A stretch of DNA of 64,000 nt from Phycisphaerae bacterium (GTDB taxonomy: Bacteria; Planctomycetota; Phycisphaerae; Sedimentisphaerales; Anaerobacaceae). The stretch covers positions 34,862-98,861 of the forward strand of contig JAUXAB010000005.1 of the NCBI GenBank assembly GCA_030615025.1, in the 5' to 3' direction. The position numbers and the translations under genes were made by a program. Below, in pieces: positions 19,099-28,237 of the stretch (its first letter is position 1; the number at the start of each line of letters is the position of its first letter). Below the pieces are notes generated by a model. The model worked only from the letters and a program-made list of their open reading frames with translations. It ran no database searches and was not told the DNA's origin.

Positions 19099-19289
19099 TT
19101 ACCGCGGAGTGCGCAGAGAACGCCGAGTTTTTAATATTGTCATTCCCGCCCCGCATCCCCGCATCGTGGTGCGGGGTAAACTCGAGCGGGAATCTATTTT
19201 TCCCTTTTATTCTTATCTCATCTCTGCGCTCTCAGCGTTCTCTGCCTGCACCTGTGGTTGCGCAGGCACAGGTGCGGTTAATTTTTTCG
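19099..19289. repeat. Nested interspersed repeats (three families)
   Basis: The outer element has a left arm TTACCGCGGAGTGCGCAGAG (from 19099) and a right arm TCTCTGCGCTCTCAGCGTTC through CGGTTAAT (about 19221-19283). Within the right arm sits a second palindrome, CACCTGTG (19249-19256) with CACAGGTG (19267-19274). The centre (about 19140-19200) holds a third, ATTCCCGC / GCGGGAAT type with a CCCCGCATC-GTG-GTGCGGGG core. No gene fits here. Confidence 0.6.
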
Positions 19290-19353
19290 CGTTTTCTCAG
19301 CTCTTTTAAAATCGATGTTGCTATCAGGCAGCTGTATAAATACAATATTTGTT

Positions 19354-20004
19354 ATGGCTAAATATCCGATATTTCTCGAACTGGCTGGTCGTCGTGCAGT
19401 GGTGATAGGGGCCGGCACTGTCGCTGTACGAAAGGCTCAAGGCTTGCTCGCCGCGGGTGCCCGGCTGGTGGTAGTGGCTGAGCAGGTGGATGATATGCTG
19501 ACGGCTCTTTGTGCAGGCAGCGACGCTGAATTAATAAGGTCTAAGTATTCCAAAAATTACCTGGCAGGTGCGGTGCTTGCTATAGCTGCAACGAATAACC
19601 AGCAACTCAACAGGCAAATCTACAAGGACTGCCAGGAGCTGGAGATTTTATGTAATGTTGTCGATGACCCGGAGCTTTGCGATTTTTTTGTGCCGGCGGT
19701 TGTAAAACGCGGCGACCTGCAGATAGCTATCGGCACTGAAGGGCATTACCCTGCTTATGCAGGCCATATAAGAAAAAAACTGGAGCAGACCTTTAGCGAC
19801 AAACACGGGGAATTTTTGGCTGAGCTGGAAACGCTTCGAAAACGCATTACTAAAGACGTGCCAAACCCGGCTGACCGTAAGGCCCTGTTGGGGCAACTGG
19901 TTGATGATAAGTCGTTCGAATATTTTATTGAAAACGGTCCCGCCCAGTGGCAAGCCTACGCTGACAGGCTCATATCAGGGGAAAATAAAAGCCAAAAACC
20001 ATAA
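19354..20004 (+). CDS. Precorrin-2 dehydrogenase / sirohydrochlorin ferrochelatase (siroheme synthase N-domain type)
   Basis: 216 residues, as in stand-alone SirC/Met8-like or CysG N-terminal proteins. The NAD motif VVIGAGTVAVRKAQGLLAAGA is at 13-33. AATNNQQLNRQIYKDC and CNVVDDPELCDFFVPAVVKRGDLQIAI are the standard signature. It oxidises precorrin-2 and may insert iron to give siroheme. A siroheme-dependent reductase is encoded at 37855-38517, a possible user. I chose the ATG at 19354 because the family begins with a short lead before the Rossmann strand. Confidence 0.88.
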   Translation: MAKYPIFLELAGRRAVVIGAGTVAVRKAQGLLAAGARLVVVAEQVDDMLTALCAGSDAELIRSKYSKNYLAGAVLAIAATNNQQLNRQIYKDCQELEILCNVVDDPELCDFFVPAVVKRGDLQIAIGTEGHYPAYAGHIRKKLEQTFSDKHGEFLAELETLRKRITKDVPNPADRKALLGQLVDDKSFEYFIENGPAQWQAYADRLISGENKSQKP

Positions 20005-20011
20005 TGAATCT

Positions 20012-20086
20012 CCCTGCGGCAAGCCGCAGGGTATCTAACTTCAATAAGGAAATATACTTGTTTTCACCCTGTGGCAAGCCACAGGG
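20012..20086. repeat. Pair of near-identical perfect hairpins
   Basis: CCCTGCGGC-AA-GCCGCAGGG (20012-20031) and CCCTGTGGC-AA-GCCACAGGG (20067-20086) differ by a compensatory base pair, so the 9-bp stem is kept. They lie between the convergent siroheme gene and rplU and may block transcription in both directions, but no T-runs follow. Confidence 0.6.
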
Positions 20087-20139
20087 AATTATCAAGTTCA
20101 AATTTCGTTGCGGTGTTAGCTATCAGAGCCGCAATCTGT

Positions 20140-20469
20140 TCAGGCTTGTATCTTATCGACTACAACTTGTAAATATTTCTGGCGGTGGCCAATGCGTTTC
20201 CTGCTGTGTTTGCGTTTGCGAAAGTGCATCGGGTAGAGCTTTTTACCTTTAACTATCGACTCCTCAGCTGTGGTTTTAAATGAGACGACAACCTTTGCGC
20301 CCTTCAGATATGGTGTGCCGATTTTTACTTTTTTGTCATCATTTATGAACAAGACCTTGTCCAGCTCCATCGTCTTGGCATCAGGGGAGACATCGGCCAG
20401 TTCGATATTTAAACAATCGCCTTGAGCGATTTTATATTGCTTTCCACCTTGTTCAATTACCGCATACAT
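20140..20469 (-). CDS. rplU: 50S ribosomal protein L21
   Basis: 109 residues, full length. Begins MYAVIEQGGKQYKI, with the C-terminal FRKRKHSRKRIGHRQ basic patch that binds 23S rRNA. The usual partner rpmA (L27) is not downstream: rplU faces the siroheme gene across two hairpins. A promoter is predicted at 20517-20544. Confidence 0.95.
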   Translation of the reverse strand: MYAVIEQGGKQYKIAQGDCLNIELADVSPDAKTMELDKVLFINDDKKVKIGTPYLKGAKVVVSFKTTAEESIVKGKKLYPMHFRKRKHSRKRIGHRQKYLQVVVDKIQA

Positions 20470-20516
20470 TCTAAAAACCCTTGACTTTTATACCCAAAAA
20501 TCCTGATAAGTGTGGT

Positions 20517-20544
20517 ATTCTACGTGCTGATTTTTTTTTGTAAA
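20517..20544 (-). promoter_or_regulatory. Predicted rplU promoter
   Basis: On the minus strand: TTTACA (20544-20539), 16-base spacer containing an A-tract, TAGAAT (20522-20517), about 48 bases before the rplU ATG. Confidence 0.4.
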
Positions 20545-20602
20545 GCAAATTATCAGATATTTTTGTATTCTATTTATTGAATACCAAGCTAAAATTCGAG
20601 TT

Positions 20603-20673
20603 TGTCACTCCCGCAGAAGCAGGAGTCCGGAAGAACAATAATACAGTGGATTTCCGCTTGCGCGGTAATGGCA
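20603..20673. repeat. Degenerate CTCCCGC/GCGGTAATG palindromic repeat
   Basis: TGTCACTCCCGCAGAAGCAG (from 20603) pairs imperfectly with TTTCCGCTTGCGCGGTAATG (from 20651). It resembles the widespread ATTCCCGC...GCGGGAAT class of bacterial repeats, and lies just upstream of the aminotransferase start. Confidence 0.45.
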
Positions 20674-20701
20674 CGAAAATAGCGTTTTTGGGAATGATTT
20701 T

Positions 20702-21535
20702 ATGCAAGTAGCCATGATAGAGGACAAAATTGTGCCGGTTGATGAGCTTGAGCCGGTTTATCTTGACCGTGGAATTTACTTCGGTGACGGGGTTTATGAA
20801 GTGGTTCGAAGCTACAACGGCAAGATTTTTGCACTTGAAGAACACCTGCAAAGATTTGCCAATAGTTTGGCTGCAATCAAAATAGCCGGAGTAAATATCG
20901 ACCAAATACGCGGTCGGGTCCGGAAGGCCTTTGAAGCTGCCGGTATTTCCAACGCCAGGATATATTTTCACATTACCCGAGGTTCAGCGCCGAGAGACCA
21001 TAATTGGGACACTAATTTACAGCCAAACTTCTTTCTGACCGTCACGGAGCTGCCCAGTGATGCGGAAGAAAAAAACAAAGGCATCGCAGTATCGACCCAT
21101 CCAGATTGGCGATGGAAGAGATGTGACATAAAATCGCTAAATCTTTTAGCCAATGTGCTTGCCCGCCATGATGCTGCGCAAAAGGATTGTGCCGAGGCGA
21201 TACTTGTCAATGAAGCCGGGTTTATAACCGAAGGGGCCGGTTCAGCGTTTTTTGCAATCTTCGGGCGAACACTTCAAACCGCTCCCCTTACCGCTAATAT
21301 TCTACCTTCCATTACGCGCAAATTTGCAATCGAAGCAGGCAAAAATATCGGCTTGGAAATTATCGAAAAATCTTTAACGCCACAGCAAGCGAGCCGTTCG
21401 GACGAACTTTTTATCGCTGTAACTACTAAAGATATTGTCCCCGTAGTCAAATTCGATGGTAAGGTCATCGGCGATGGTAAGCCCGGCAAACATACGAAAT
21501 TGCTCATTCAAGAACTCCGTTCATTTACGGTATAA
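20702..21535 (+). CDS. Class IV PLP aminotransferase (D-amino acid aminotransferase-like)
   Basis: 277 residues. The PLP lysine is K143 in CDIKSLNLLANVLA. FGDGVYEVVRSYNGKIFALEEH near residue 24-45 and EAILVNEAGFITEGAGSAFFA are fold-type IV signatures; the D-transaminase-like YLDRGIYFGDGVYEVVR pattern favours Dat over IlvE, but a BCAT-like role is not excluded. It would make D-alanine or D-glutamate for peptidoglycan. The gene stands alone after a repeat; a weak GGGA site lies upstream. Confidence 0.82.
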   Translation: MQVAMIEDKIVPVDELEPVYLDRGIYFGDGVYEVVRSYNGKIFALEEHLQRFANSLAAIKIAGVNIDQIRGRVRKAFEAAGISNARIYFHITRGSAPRDHNWDTNLQPNFFLTVTELPSDAEEKNKGIAVSTHPDWRWKRCDIKSLNLLANVLARHDAAQKDCAEAILVNEAGFITEGAGSAFFAIFGRTLQTAPLTANILPSITRKFAIEAGKNIGLEIIEKSLTPQQASRSDELFIAVTTKDIVPVVKFDGKVIGDGKPGKHTKLLIQELRSFTV

Positions 21536-21587
21536 AAAACGAGACGCTGTTAAGGCGGGGTGCATGTATATTTGAAAGGAGCTTAAA

Positions 21588-23966
21588 GTGAAACATCTAA
21601 AAGCAAACATAACTCTATTACTTTTGGCATTATTTGCAGGCGGTATATGCTTTGTCGGATGTATTAAAGGTGATTTGCCAAGCAGTAACGACAGTGCTGA
21701 GGATTGGGATGGTCTGCAATTATGGTATAACAAGCCTGCGCGAAAATGGACTGAGGCCCTGCCTGTGGGAAACGGGCGGCTCGGGGCGATGGTCTTCGGT
21801 AATACAGCGACAGAACACTTGCAGCTCAATGAAGATACCATTTGGGCAGGCCCTCCCGTGCCGCAGGACCGTGTAGGAGCCTATAAGCACATCGCCGAAG
21901 CGCGAAAGCTCATCTTCGAAGGAAAGTATGCCGAAGCACAAAGAATTATGCAAAAAGAGGTTATGGGTCAGCGGATATCACCACGCAGTCACCAGACGCT
22001 CGGTGATTTGCGGCTTACGTTCCCGGCCGGCCAGGTCATAACAGACTACCGACGCGAACTTGACCTTGACACTGGCATTGTACGAGTCATCTACAGTGAT
22101 GGTGATGCCACGTTTACTCGTGAGGTTTTTGCCAGTGCCGTGGACCAGTGTATTGTTGTCCGGTTATCGTGCGACAAACCCGGTAAGATTAATTTCGATG
22201 TGAGCCTTTCCCGACCTGCAGATGTCAATGTTGGCGGCCTGGCACCGGACCTCATCGTGATGGAAGGCCAGGCTGCACAACAGGGCAAGCATAAGGGTGT
22301 GAAATTCGAGGCCCATTTACGGATTATCCCGGAAGGGGGGAAGCTGATACCCAAGTTCTCCGCAGTAGACAAGGCCGATGCCGTGACACTGCTGCTGGTG
22401 GCGGCGACGGACTATAATTTCGACAATCCCTACAAGCCGCTTACAAGAGATTTGGCCCGGACGTGTGCCAAGCAGATTGCTGCGGTCGAGAAGAAAAGTT
22501 ATGAGCGAATCAGGGCCGAGCATATCGCAGAGCACCGCAGATTGTTCAGGCGCATGAATCTGGACCTTGGGACAACACCTGCAGCAGCAAAACCGACTGA
22601 TGAACGATTGAAAGCCCTGCGTGAAGGGGCCGACGACCCGGCCTTGGCTGCCTTATACTTTCAGTTCGGCAGATACCTTCTGATTTCCTGCTCGCGGCCG
22701 GGATGCATGCCGAGCAACCTGCAGGGTTTGTGGAATGAGCACCTCGCAGCACCGTGGAACGCGGACTACCATATCAACATCAATATTCAAATGAACTATT
22801 GGCCAGCCGAAGTGACGAATCTGTCGGAATGTCACGAGCCGTTTTTCAGGCTCACCGAAGCGCTGTTGCCTTTCGGACGAAAGACCGCACGAGATGTGTA
22901 CAACTGCCGCGGTTTCGTCGCCCACCATACAACCGACGTATGGCTCCACACAAGCCCATTCGGGAGCGTCGGGTATGGGATGTGGCCTATGGGAGCGGCC
23001 TGGTGCACGCAGCATTTTATGGAGCATTACCGCTTTACCGGCGATAAGAAGTTTCTCAAAAACAGGGCTTATCCTGTACTGAAGGAAGCTTCTCTGTTCT
23101 TTCTTGACTGGCTTGTGGAACATCCCAAAACCGGTAAGCTGGTCTCGGGACCGTCAAACTCTCCGGAAAACACATTCCTCGCTCCCGACGGAAAGAGGGT
23201 AAATCTGTCGATGGGCCCGTCGATGGACCAGGAGATAATCTGGGACACTTTTACCAACCTCATCGAAGCGGCCGAGATTCTGGGCATCAAGGATGATTTC
23301 GTCAGAGAGGTCATCGCCGCACGTTCAAAACTTGCGCTGCCGAAGATCGGCTCAGACGGCCGATTGATGGAGTGGAGCGAAGAGTTTGAAGAACCCGAGC
23401 CCGGTCATCGGCACATGTCGCATTTGTTTGCCCTGCATCCGGGCAGGCAATACACGTTTCAAAATGCACCGGAGATGGTCACGGCGGCGCGCAAGAGCAT
23501 CGAATATCGCATGGCACACGGCGGCGGCCATACAGGCTGGAGCAGGGCGTGGATTATCAACTTCTGGGCAAGATTCCTTGAGGGCGATAAAGCCGAGGAG
23601 AACGTCACGGCCCTTCTGGCAAAGTCCACTCATCCCAATCTGTTCGATAACCATCCACCATTCCAGATAGACGGCAATTATGGTGGTTGTGCCGGAATAG
23701 CTGAGATGCTTCTGCAAAGTCATGCAGGAGAGGTTCATCTGCTGCCTGCTCTTCCGAAGGCGTGGGACGATGGGTCGGTAAAAGGATTATGCGCACGCGG
23801 CGGATTCAAGGTGAACATTGCCTGGAAAGACGGAAAAATGATTAAAGCGGACATCCACGCCAAGCGCGGGGGGATTTGCAAAGTCCGCTATGGGGACAAG
23901 GTAGTTAAAATTAAAACCAGGGCCGGCAAAAGCTACAGCTTGAACGGTCATCTCGAACGGCTATGA
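21588..23966 (+). CDS. GH95-family alpha-L-fucosidase (exported, probably lipoprotein)
   Basis: 792 residues. Signal peptide at about 1-25 ends in CFVGC, a near-lipobox, so it may be lipid-anchored. GH95 features: the N-terminal [20 protein letters not shown], then [20 protein letters not shown], and [18 protein letters not shown] with the paired Asn that hold the catalytic water. [11 protein letters not shown] and the late [10 protein letters not shown] segment are also typical. It removes alpha-1,2-linked fucose (some members prefer L-galactose). Start is GTG after AAAGGAG. The Tat-exported fucose-isomerase-like protein at 54128-55585 could relate to the same sugar but is 30 kb away. Confidence 0.88.
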   Translation: MKHLKANITLLLLALFAGGICFVGCIKGDLPSSNDSAEDWDGLQLWYNKPARKWTEALPVGNGRLGAMVFGNTATEHLQLNEDTIWAGPPVPQDRVGAYKHIAEARKLIFEGKYAEAQRIMQKEVMGQRISPRSHQTLGDLRLTFPAGQVITDYRRELDLDTGIVRVIYSDGDATFTREVFASAVDQCIVVRLSCDKPGKINFDVSLSRPADVNVGGLAPDLIVMEGQAAQQGKHKGVKFEAHLRIIPEGGKLIPKFSAVDKADAVTLLLVAATDYNFDNPYKPLTRDLARTCAKQIAAVEKKSYERIRAEHIAEHRRLFRRMNLDLGTTPAAAKPTDERLKALREGADDPALAALYFQFGRYLLISCSRPGCMPSNLQGLWNEHLAAPWNADYHININIQMNYWPAEVTNLSECHEPFFRLTEALLPFGRKTARDVYNCRGFVAHHTTDVWLHTSPFGSVGYGMWPMGAAWCTQHFMEHYRFTGDKKFLKNRAYPVLKEASLFFLDWLVEHPKTGKLVSGPSNSPENTFLAPDGKRVNLSMGPSMDQEIIWDTFTNLIEAAEILGIKDDFVREVIAARSKLALPKIGSDGRLMEWSEEFEEPEPGHRHMSHLFALHPGRQYTFQNAPEMVTAARKSIEYRMAHGGGHTGWSRAWIINFWARFLEGDKAEENVTALLAKSTHPNLFDNHPPFQIDGNYGGCAGIAEMLLQSHAGEVHLLPALPKAWDDGSVKGLCARGGFKVNIAWKDGKMIKADIHAKRGGICKVRYGDKVVKIKTRAGKSYSLNGHLERL

Positions 23967-23970
23967 GTAA

Positions 23971-25035
23971 TTAAAGGCGTTGACAGGAAATTCTATAGGC
24001 CTGCTTTTGGCGGTCGACGTAGAAATCGACAGGCAGAAATTTCTTTATTACTTCCATGTTTGTTTGAAGGTGGCTGGAAAACTCATTGGTCGTAAAAGAG
24101 CCGGCTTTCGCGATTGCCATATAGATTAAAAGCTGGTCAGCTAAGAAACGGTCGATAGCAGCTTCACTTGTTAGAAAAGCCTCAGTCAAACTAACAACTT
24201 CACTAATGACCTCTTCTGAGGGCTTGCCGCGCATTCCAAATGCGGTAAATACTGTTGTGCGTTCGCTGCCACAAAGTCGAACCATCACACAATTTCCGGG
24301 GCCATCGGAATCTTCCACTTCGATTTGTTCTACATTCCGAATGCTCAGTCCACTCTGGAGTAATAATTTCCGCTGACGCTTAGCGACATGTTCTGGGAGT
24401 TTAGCTGTGTAGATGCGGGCGTGAATTTGTGGTTCTTTGCTTTTCTGGCAAAGGTCGATTATCTGGCCCGTGTTTTTCTGCCAGGGCTGGATATTAAAAG
24501 TTATTTTGCCGCCGCCGGCGGGGAAGAAACCATGTTTTATCAGTTTGCAACTGCCTTGGAAGCCGGCGGTTTCGATAGCGGGCAAAAAAGTTTCGTTAAG
24601 AAAATCAAAGGGAGGAGCCAAGGGATTATGAGTTCCGCCGGTAACGGTAACGGTGGAAGGTTTGTCGGCCAAAAACAAGGCAGGCAAGAGGGTTTGAATT
24701 ACCAAAGACGCAGAGCCGGCCGAACCTATGTCAAAGTGAAAATCGCCGCTCTGCACAGGCCCGGGTTGAAAGTCCAGTACCGTTGAGCCTTTGGCGGCTC
24801 CCTGCGATTGGCCGTTGCAGATTTGACAGGCGGCTCGAACGCAACTTAAATGCTGCTTGGCCAGGCCTGGATTGCGGCGAGCTGCACGGATATTTTCAAT
24901 ATGCAAACTCTTGCCGGTTATACAGGATAGGGTCAGAGACGTTCGCAGTATCTGCCCTCCTCCTTCTCCTGCGCTGCCATCAACGAAAATAGTTTCCATC
25001 GTACTACCCCAGGGGTCCGTGAATTCTTTTGTCAT
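23971..25035 (-). CDS. rtcA: RNA 3'-terminal phosphate cyclase
   Basis: About 342-354 residues. From METIFVDG the protein follows RtcA: DGSAGEGGGQILRTSLTLS, the IGSAGSASLVIQTLLPAL core, HGFFPAGGG, and SSHLQTNMEVIKKFLP near the C-terminus with the His that becomes adenylated. It converts 3'-phosphate RNA ends to 2',3'-cyclic phosphates using ATP. The ATG at 25035 overlaps the kinase stop (ATGA), implying coupling; the ATG at 24999 fits family length better. No RtcB ligase is in the window. The gene ends four bases from the convergent fucosidase stop. Confidence 0.92.
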   Translation of the reverse strand: MTKEFTDPWGSTMETIFVDGSAGEGGGQILRTSLTLSCITGKSLHIENIRAARRNPGLAKQHLSCVRAACQICNGQSQGAAKGSTVLDFQPGPVQSGDFHFDIGSAGSASLVIQTLLPALFLADKPSTVTVTGGTHNPLAPPFDFLNETFLPAIETAGFQGSCKLIKHGFFPAGGGKITFNIQPWQKNTGQIIDLCQKSKEPQIHARIYTAKLPEHVAKRQRKLLLQSGLSIRNVEQIEVEDSDGPGNCVMVRLCGSERTTVFTAFGMRGKPSEEVISEVVSLTEAFLTSEAAIDRFLADQLLIYMAIAKAGSFTTNEFSSHLQTNMEVIKKFLPVDFYVDRQKQAYRISCQRL

Positions 25036-25913
25036 GTTTGCAGTGCCGCAGCAATATCTATTGAGACATCTCCAATAACGAGACAACGAATTTGCTCGAT
25101 ATCGAGTTGAGGGGCCTTGACTACGACGACGTTGTCGCTCTGCTGCCAATCGATTATTACACCTATCGCCACATCCGTACCCTTTCCATCCCTCAGAGCG
25201 AGAAGCCGACGAACAAGGTTCTCACGGCTTAAATTCCGGCCTGACTGGACTGCAACTTTCGTCAAGCTGATATTATAAAGGCAAGAGTCTCGAAAGTACT
25301 TGGCAAATTGGCTTTGGCGATATCTTCGCCTGTCCTGTGGTGATTTGAGTGGTATCTCCGGCGGAGAGCTAACTCGCTCAAGCCGCGTTTCAAAAGACTG
25401 TAAGCCAGTAAGAATGTCACTCAGCTCATCGTCGCGCTGCACCGCCAAAATCGACTCCGGCTTTAATATTCGCTGCACTGTCCACCATAAGACAGCCGCT
25501 GCCGGCCCGTGGATAAAACCCGGAGTATCGATTATGGTCAGCTCGGCGGCTTCGGATGCTTGCTGAACACATTGTGCGATGGCTGCAGTTAGCTGCAGCA
25601 GGTGACCGACCGGCGTTACATCGCCAACAAAGCTGATGCCGCCGGGAGTAAGCTGCGAGAAATCCGTCCGGCGGCTATCAGCAAGAGCCCAACCCACCGT
25701 TGTAGGCGGGCCAATATGGGATTGGCCAATATCCGCATCGACAATTCCAACCGGCTGACTTGAAGCTGCGTGCTTTGCCAGAGCCGCTGCGAGAGTAGTT
25801 TTGCCGGTATCCGCTGCACCGAGAATCAGACATATACCTGTTTTTACTGAGCCCCGGCTTAAAAGCTGCTGCGCGATTTTGTCGGCCCAATCCGGTGACA
25901 TTGGAGGCGGCAT
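25032..25913 (-). CDS. Clp1/Grc3-type polynucleotide 5'-hydroxyl kinase
   Basis: About 293 residues. P-loop GAADTGKTT near 32-40, then VDADIGQSHIGPPTTVG, FVGDVTPVGHLLQL and IDTPGFIHGPAA match the Clp1/Grc3/NOL9 kinase domain; an 80-residue C-terminal domain follows. The enzyme would phosphorylate 5'-OH RNA (or DNA) ends. It precedes rtcA with an ATGA overlap, so the two form an RNA end-processing pair. A GTG at 25931 would extend the frame into the adjacent palindromic repeat; I prefer the ATG at 25913. Small bacterial members are poorly studied. Confidence 0.8.
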   Translation of the reverse strand: MPPPMSPDWADKIAQQLLSRGSVKTGICLILGAADTGKTTLAAALAKHAASSQPVGIVDADIGQSHIGPPTTVGWALADSRRTDFSQLTPGGISFVGDVTPVGHLLQLTAAIAQCVQQASEAAELTIIDTPGFIHGPAAAVLWWTVQRILKPESILAVQRDDELSDILTGLQSFETRLERVSSPPEIPLKSPQDRRRYRQSQFAKYFRDSCLYNISLTKVAVQSGRNLSRENLVRRLLALRDGKGTDVAIGVIIDWQQSDNVVVVKAPQLDIEQIRCLVIGDVSIDIAAALQT

Positions 25914-25922
25914 CCTAAAAGA

Positions 25923-25979
25923 TTTAGCCACGAATTTCCACGAATTGACAGAGATTAAAAATTCGTGTTAATTTGTGGT
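25923..25979. repeat. Interspersed palindromic repeat (CCACGAATTTCCACGAATT type)
   Basis: Left arm TTAGCCACGAATTTCCACGA, right arm ATTCGTGTTAATTTGTGGTT, separated by a short loop. It fills the gap between the nitroreductase and the kinase genes. Same family as the element in 8944-9004. Confidence 0.7.
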
Positions 25980-26575
25980 TAATATTCTTTTTCTCGACAA
26001 TAGCCTACTGCGACCATATAGAGAGGCTCGAGGTAGTCCGGCAGTGACAAAACTTTGCTGACGCCGGCGTCATCAAAAGCACCAACTGCGACAGAACCAA
26101 GCCCCAGAGCTTCAGCTTGAAGGTGGACATTCTGCGCAGCGTGCCCGGCCTCCATATATACGTAACGAACACCCCGTTGGCCATAGCGTCCGGTTGTTCT
26201 GCTGAACTGAGCTGCAAAGACCAGCGTCAGCGGTGCGGCTTGAATAAATTCCTGTCCCCAGGCAGCGGAGGCAAGAGCAGCACGAAGGTCCTGACCGGTG
26301 AGCTTCTCGAGCGAATGTTTGGCAGGTAAATAGCGAGATATGCCCTCGTCGGTAACCACAAAGAGCTCGAGAGGATAGGTTGCTCCGGCTGAAGGTGCTG
26401 TGCGATACCTACTGCCGGCGTCTTGACCCTGGGCCGCCCAGGCTAACTGGCCGATTTGCTCAAGTGTAAGAGACTTCGGCAAAAAATGCCGCCGCGAGCG
26501 TCGAACGGCCATAGCTTGCTCCAGCGACATCGAGCCGGATTGATTCGGCTCGGCAAGTTTTATTAACTCAGCCAT
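25979..26575 (-). CDS. SagB-type (ThcOx-like) nitroreductase-fold dehydrogenase
   Basis: About 199 residues. MAVRRSRRHFLPKSLTLEQIGQLAWAAQG at the N-terminus (FMN-binding Arg cluster), RTAPSAGATYPLELFVV in the middle and EAGHAAQNVHLQAEALGLGSVAVGAF near the C-terminus are the SagB/ThcOx nitroreductase pattern. It binds FMN and is probably NAD(P)H-independent like other azoline oxidases, but no azoline-peptide cyclase or precursor is nearby, so a thiazole/oxazole toxin role is unlikely. The start follows the THEP1 stop by about 11 bases. Confidence 0.82.
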   Translation of the reverse strand: MAELIKLAEPNQSGSMSLEQAMAVRRSRRHFLPKSLTLEQIGQLAWAAQGQDAGSRYRTAPSAGATYPLELFVVTDEGISRYLPAKHSLEKLTGQDLRAALASAAWGQEFIQAAPLTLVFAAQFSRTTGRYGQRGVRYVYMEAGHAAQNVHLQAEALGLGSVAVGAFDDAGVSKVLSLPDYLEPLYMVAVGYCREKEY

Positions 26576-26586
26576 TTTCCAACTCA

Positions 26587-27225
26587 CTACTTTTTCAAAA
26601 AACACAAAGACTGCAAAATTTCATCTATTGTCTTATCGCGATTTTGACGTGTCAAATTAAATAGCTTTGTATTGGGGTAATTTTTTACTCCCGAGATAAG
26701 ACCGGTGCCTTTAAGTGCCACAGTGGCTAAGATTGACTTATTGGATTTGAAGAGTTTACGTATCGCGTCAACAAACTTTGTAGATAAGCATTCCATTTTG
26801 CCGATTTCGTCAAGAACAAACAATTCAGCATCGGTTCTTTCGGCGTCCAAAATCGGCACCACCGATTTCTCAAAGCCCGCAACGTCCACACCATATTTGC
26901 CCACTCTGAAAGGCCCCTTGATGCCGATATGAGCAAGTGTGCCGGTGACACCATCAAACCGCTGCCAGCTAAAACCTTTTCGAATACTACCCTGGCGAAT
27001 CTCCTGTGTGTAAAAACCTGCGACCTTTTCGCGGTTAAGACTTGTAACTATTTGCATTACAGCGGTTGTTTTGCCACAACGCGGCGGGCCTGTTAACAGG
27101 ATTTTGGCGGACTCAGACAACACGGCTATCCCAATTAGTTCAGACACTATCCAGTCAACACTATATACGGTACCTTCTGTGTCCGCAAGATTAGTCAGTT
27201 TGTTTTCTTTTACTGAGGATGGCAA
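26587..27225 (-). CDS. THEP1-family nucleoside-triphosphatase
   Basis: 212 residues. The P-loop LLTGPPRCGKTTAVMQIV is at about 43-60, then GFYTQEIRQG and the Walker B LFVLDEIGKMECLS, the NTPase_1 (DUF265) signature. Members hydrolyse ATP/GTP in vitro; a role in nucleotide or RNA metabolism has been suggested but is unproven. The 35-base overlap with the permease may be a start-calling artefact: a GTG near 27128 would begin just before the P-loop. It is inside the minus-strand run. Confidence 0.8.
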   Translation of the reverse strand: MPSSVKENKLTNLADTEGTVYSVDWIVSELIGIAVLSESAKILLTGPPRCGKTTAVMQIVTSLNREKVAGFYTQEIRQGSIRKGFSWQRFDGVTGTLAHIGIKGPFRVGKYGVDVAGFEKSVVPILDAERTDAELFVLDEIGKMECLSTKFVDAIRKLFKSNKSILATVALKGTGLISGVKNYPNTKLFNLTRQNRDKTIDEILQSLCFLKK

Positions 27226-28210
27226 ATGCCAGAATTGACAAAAGCAGCACGGCTGATATGTATTTAATAGACGGCGGCAGCATCCAACCAGGCCGGGCAG
27301 CTATTTCAAAGTCAACGCCGGCAGCGATATAATCGAGCAGAATACCGCCTAAGATGGCACATCCCGCCACAGTGGCCAAGTAGGTAATTGCTGTTACTCT
27401 GCCTAAAACTTTCCAGATAGTTACAAATGACGCGGCGTTTGTGGCCGGACCGGTCATAAGAAAGACCAATGCTGCTCCCGGCGTTAATCCTTTCAATATC
27501 AACGCCGCCGCTACCGGCACCGAAGCCGTTGCGCACACATAAACCGGTATGCCCAGAAACATCATCACCACCATTGCGAAAATGCCGGTGCCCAGTTTCT
27601 CGGCGAAGTAACCATCCGGCACCAGGGCAGAGATTACAGCGGCGATAACCAGTCCGACAAGCATTGCCTTGCCAATGTCACGCGGCAGTGTAACAAAGCC
27701 ATATTTTAAGCCCTTCGCAACTCTGCTCGTTTTCTTTTCACTACTGCTGGATTCATCCGAAGATTTTTGCGGTGTCCCGTTTTCATCTTCTCTGTTCCGG
27801 CCAAACGCATCGACCAGGCCGCCTCCGACAAGGCCGGTTACGAGGGCTGCTAATGGTCTGAAGATGGCAAAGAGAGGGCCGAGAAGACTTAAAGTCACAA
27901 AAACACTGTCCATACCCGTTTGGGGCGTGGACAGTAAAAATGATATTGTGGAACCTTTGCTTGCTCCATGTTTGCGCAGCGACATTGATACCGGAATCAC
28001 GCCGCACGAGCACAAAGGCAGCGGAATCCCGAAAAGCGATGCCTTTAACAAGGGCCATATCCCCCTGCCGCCCAGATGTTTTTCTACAAGGCGCTGTGAT
28101 ACAAGCACCGAAAGGATGCCTGCCACGAAAAAGCCGAACAATAAATAGGGTGACATCTCGGCTATGGTCCACCAAAAATCTATGATTATCGACTTAACAA
28201 AATCATACAT
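27191..28210 (-). CDS. Predicted metal(loid) permease (ArsP / SO_0444-like)
   Basis: 339 residues, about eight membrane helices in two bundles separated by a charged linker (about 140-175, rich in Asp, Ser and Lys). The signature FGIPLPLCSCGVIPVSMSLRKHGASKG with a conserved CSC, repeated weakly in MTGPATNAASFVT, places it in the DUF318 permease group. Relatives export organoarsenicals (ArsP) or Cu/Zn. The absence of a His-rich linker argues mildly against the Cu/Zn form. It follows ferredoxin, cupin and Rrf2 genes. Substrate undetermined. Confidence 0.78.
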   Translation of the reverse strand: MYDFVKSIIIDFWWTIAEMSPYLLFGFFVAGILSVLVSQRLVEKHLGGRGIWPLLKASLFGIPLPLCSCGVIPVSMSLRKHGASKGSTISFLLSTPQTGMDSVFVTLSLLGPLFAIFRPLAALVTGLVGGGLVDAFGRNREDENGTPQKSSDESSSSEKKTSRVAKGLKYGFVTLPRDIGKAMLVGLVIAAVISALVPDGYFAEKLGTGIFAMVVMMFLGIPVYVCATASVPVAAALILKGLTPGAALVFLMTGPATNAASFVTIWKVLGRVTAITYLATVAGCAILGGILLDYIAAGVDFEIAARPGWMLPPSIKYISAVLLLSILAFAILSKRKQTD

Positions 28211-28237
28211 TACGTACCACCGTTTTTCAATAAGCCG

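Noticed and set aside
25979..26575. Azoline-peptide toxin cluster because of the SagB-like gene
   Set aside because: No cyclodehydratase, precursor peptide or exporter nearby.
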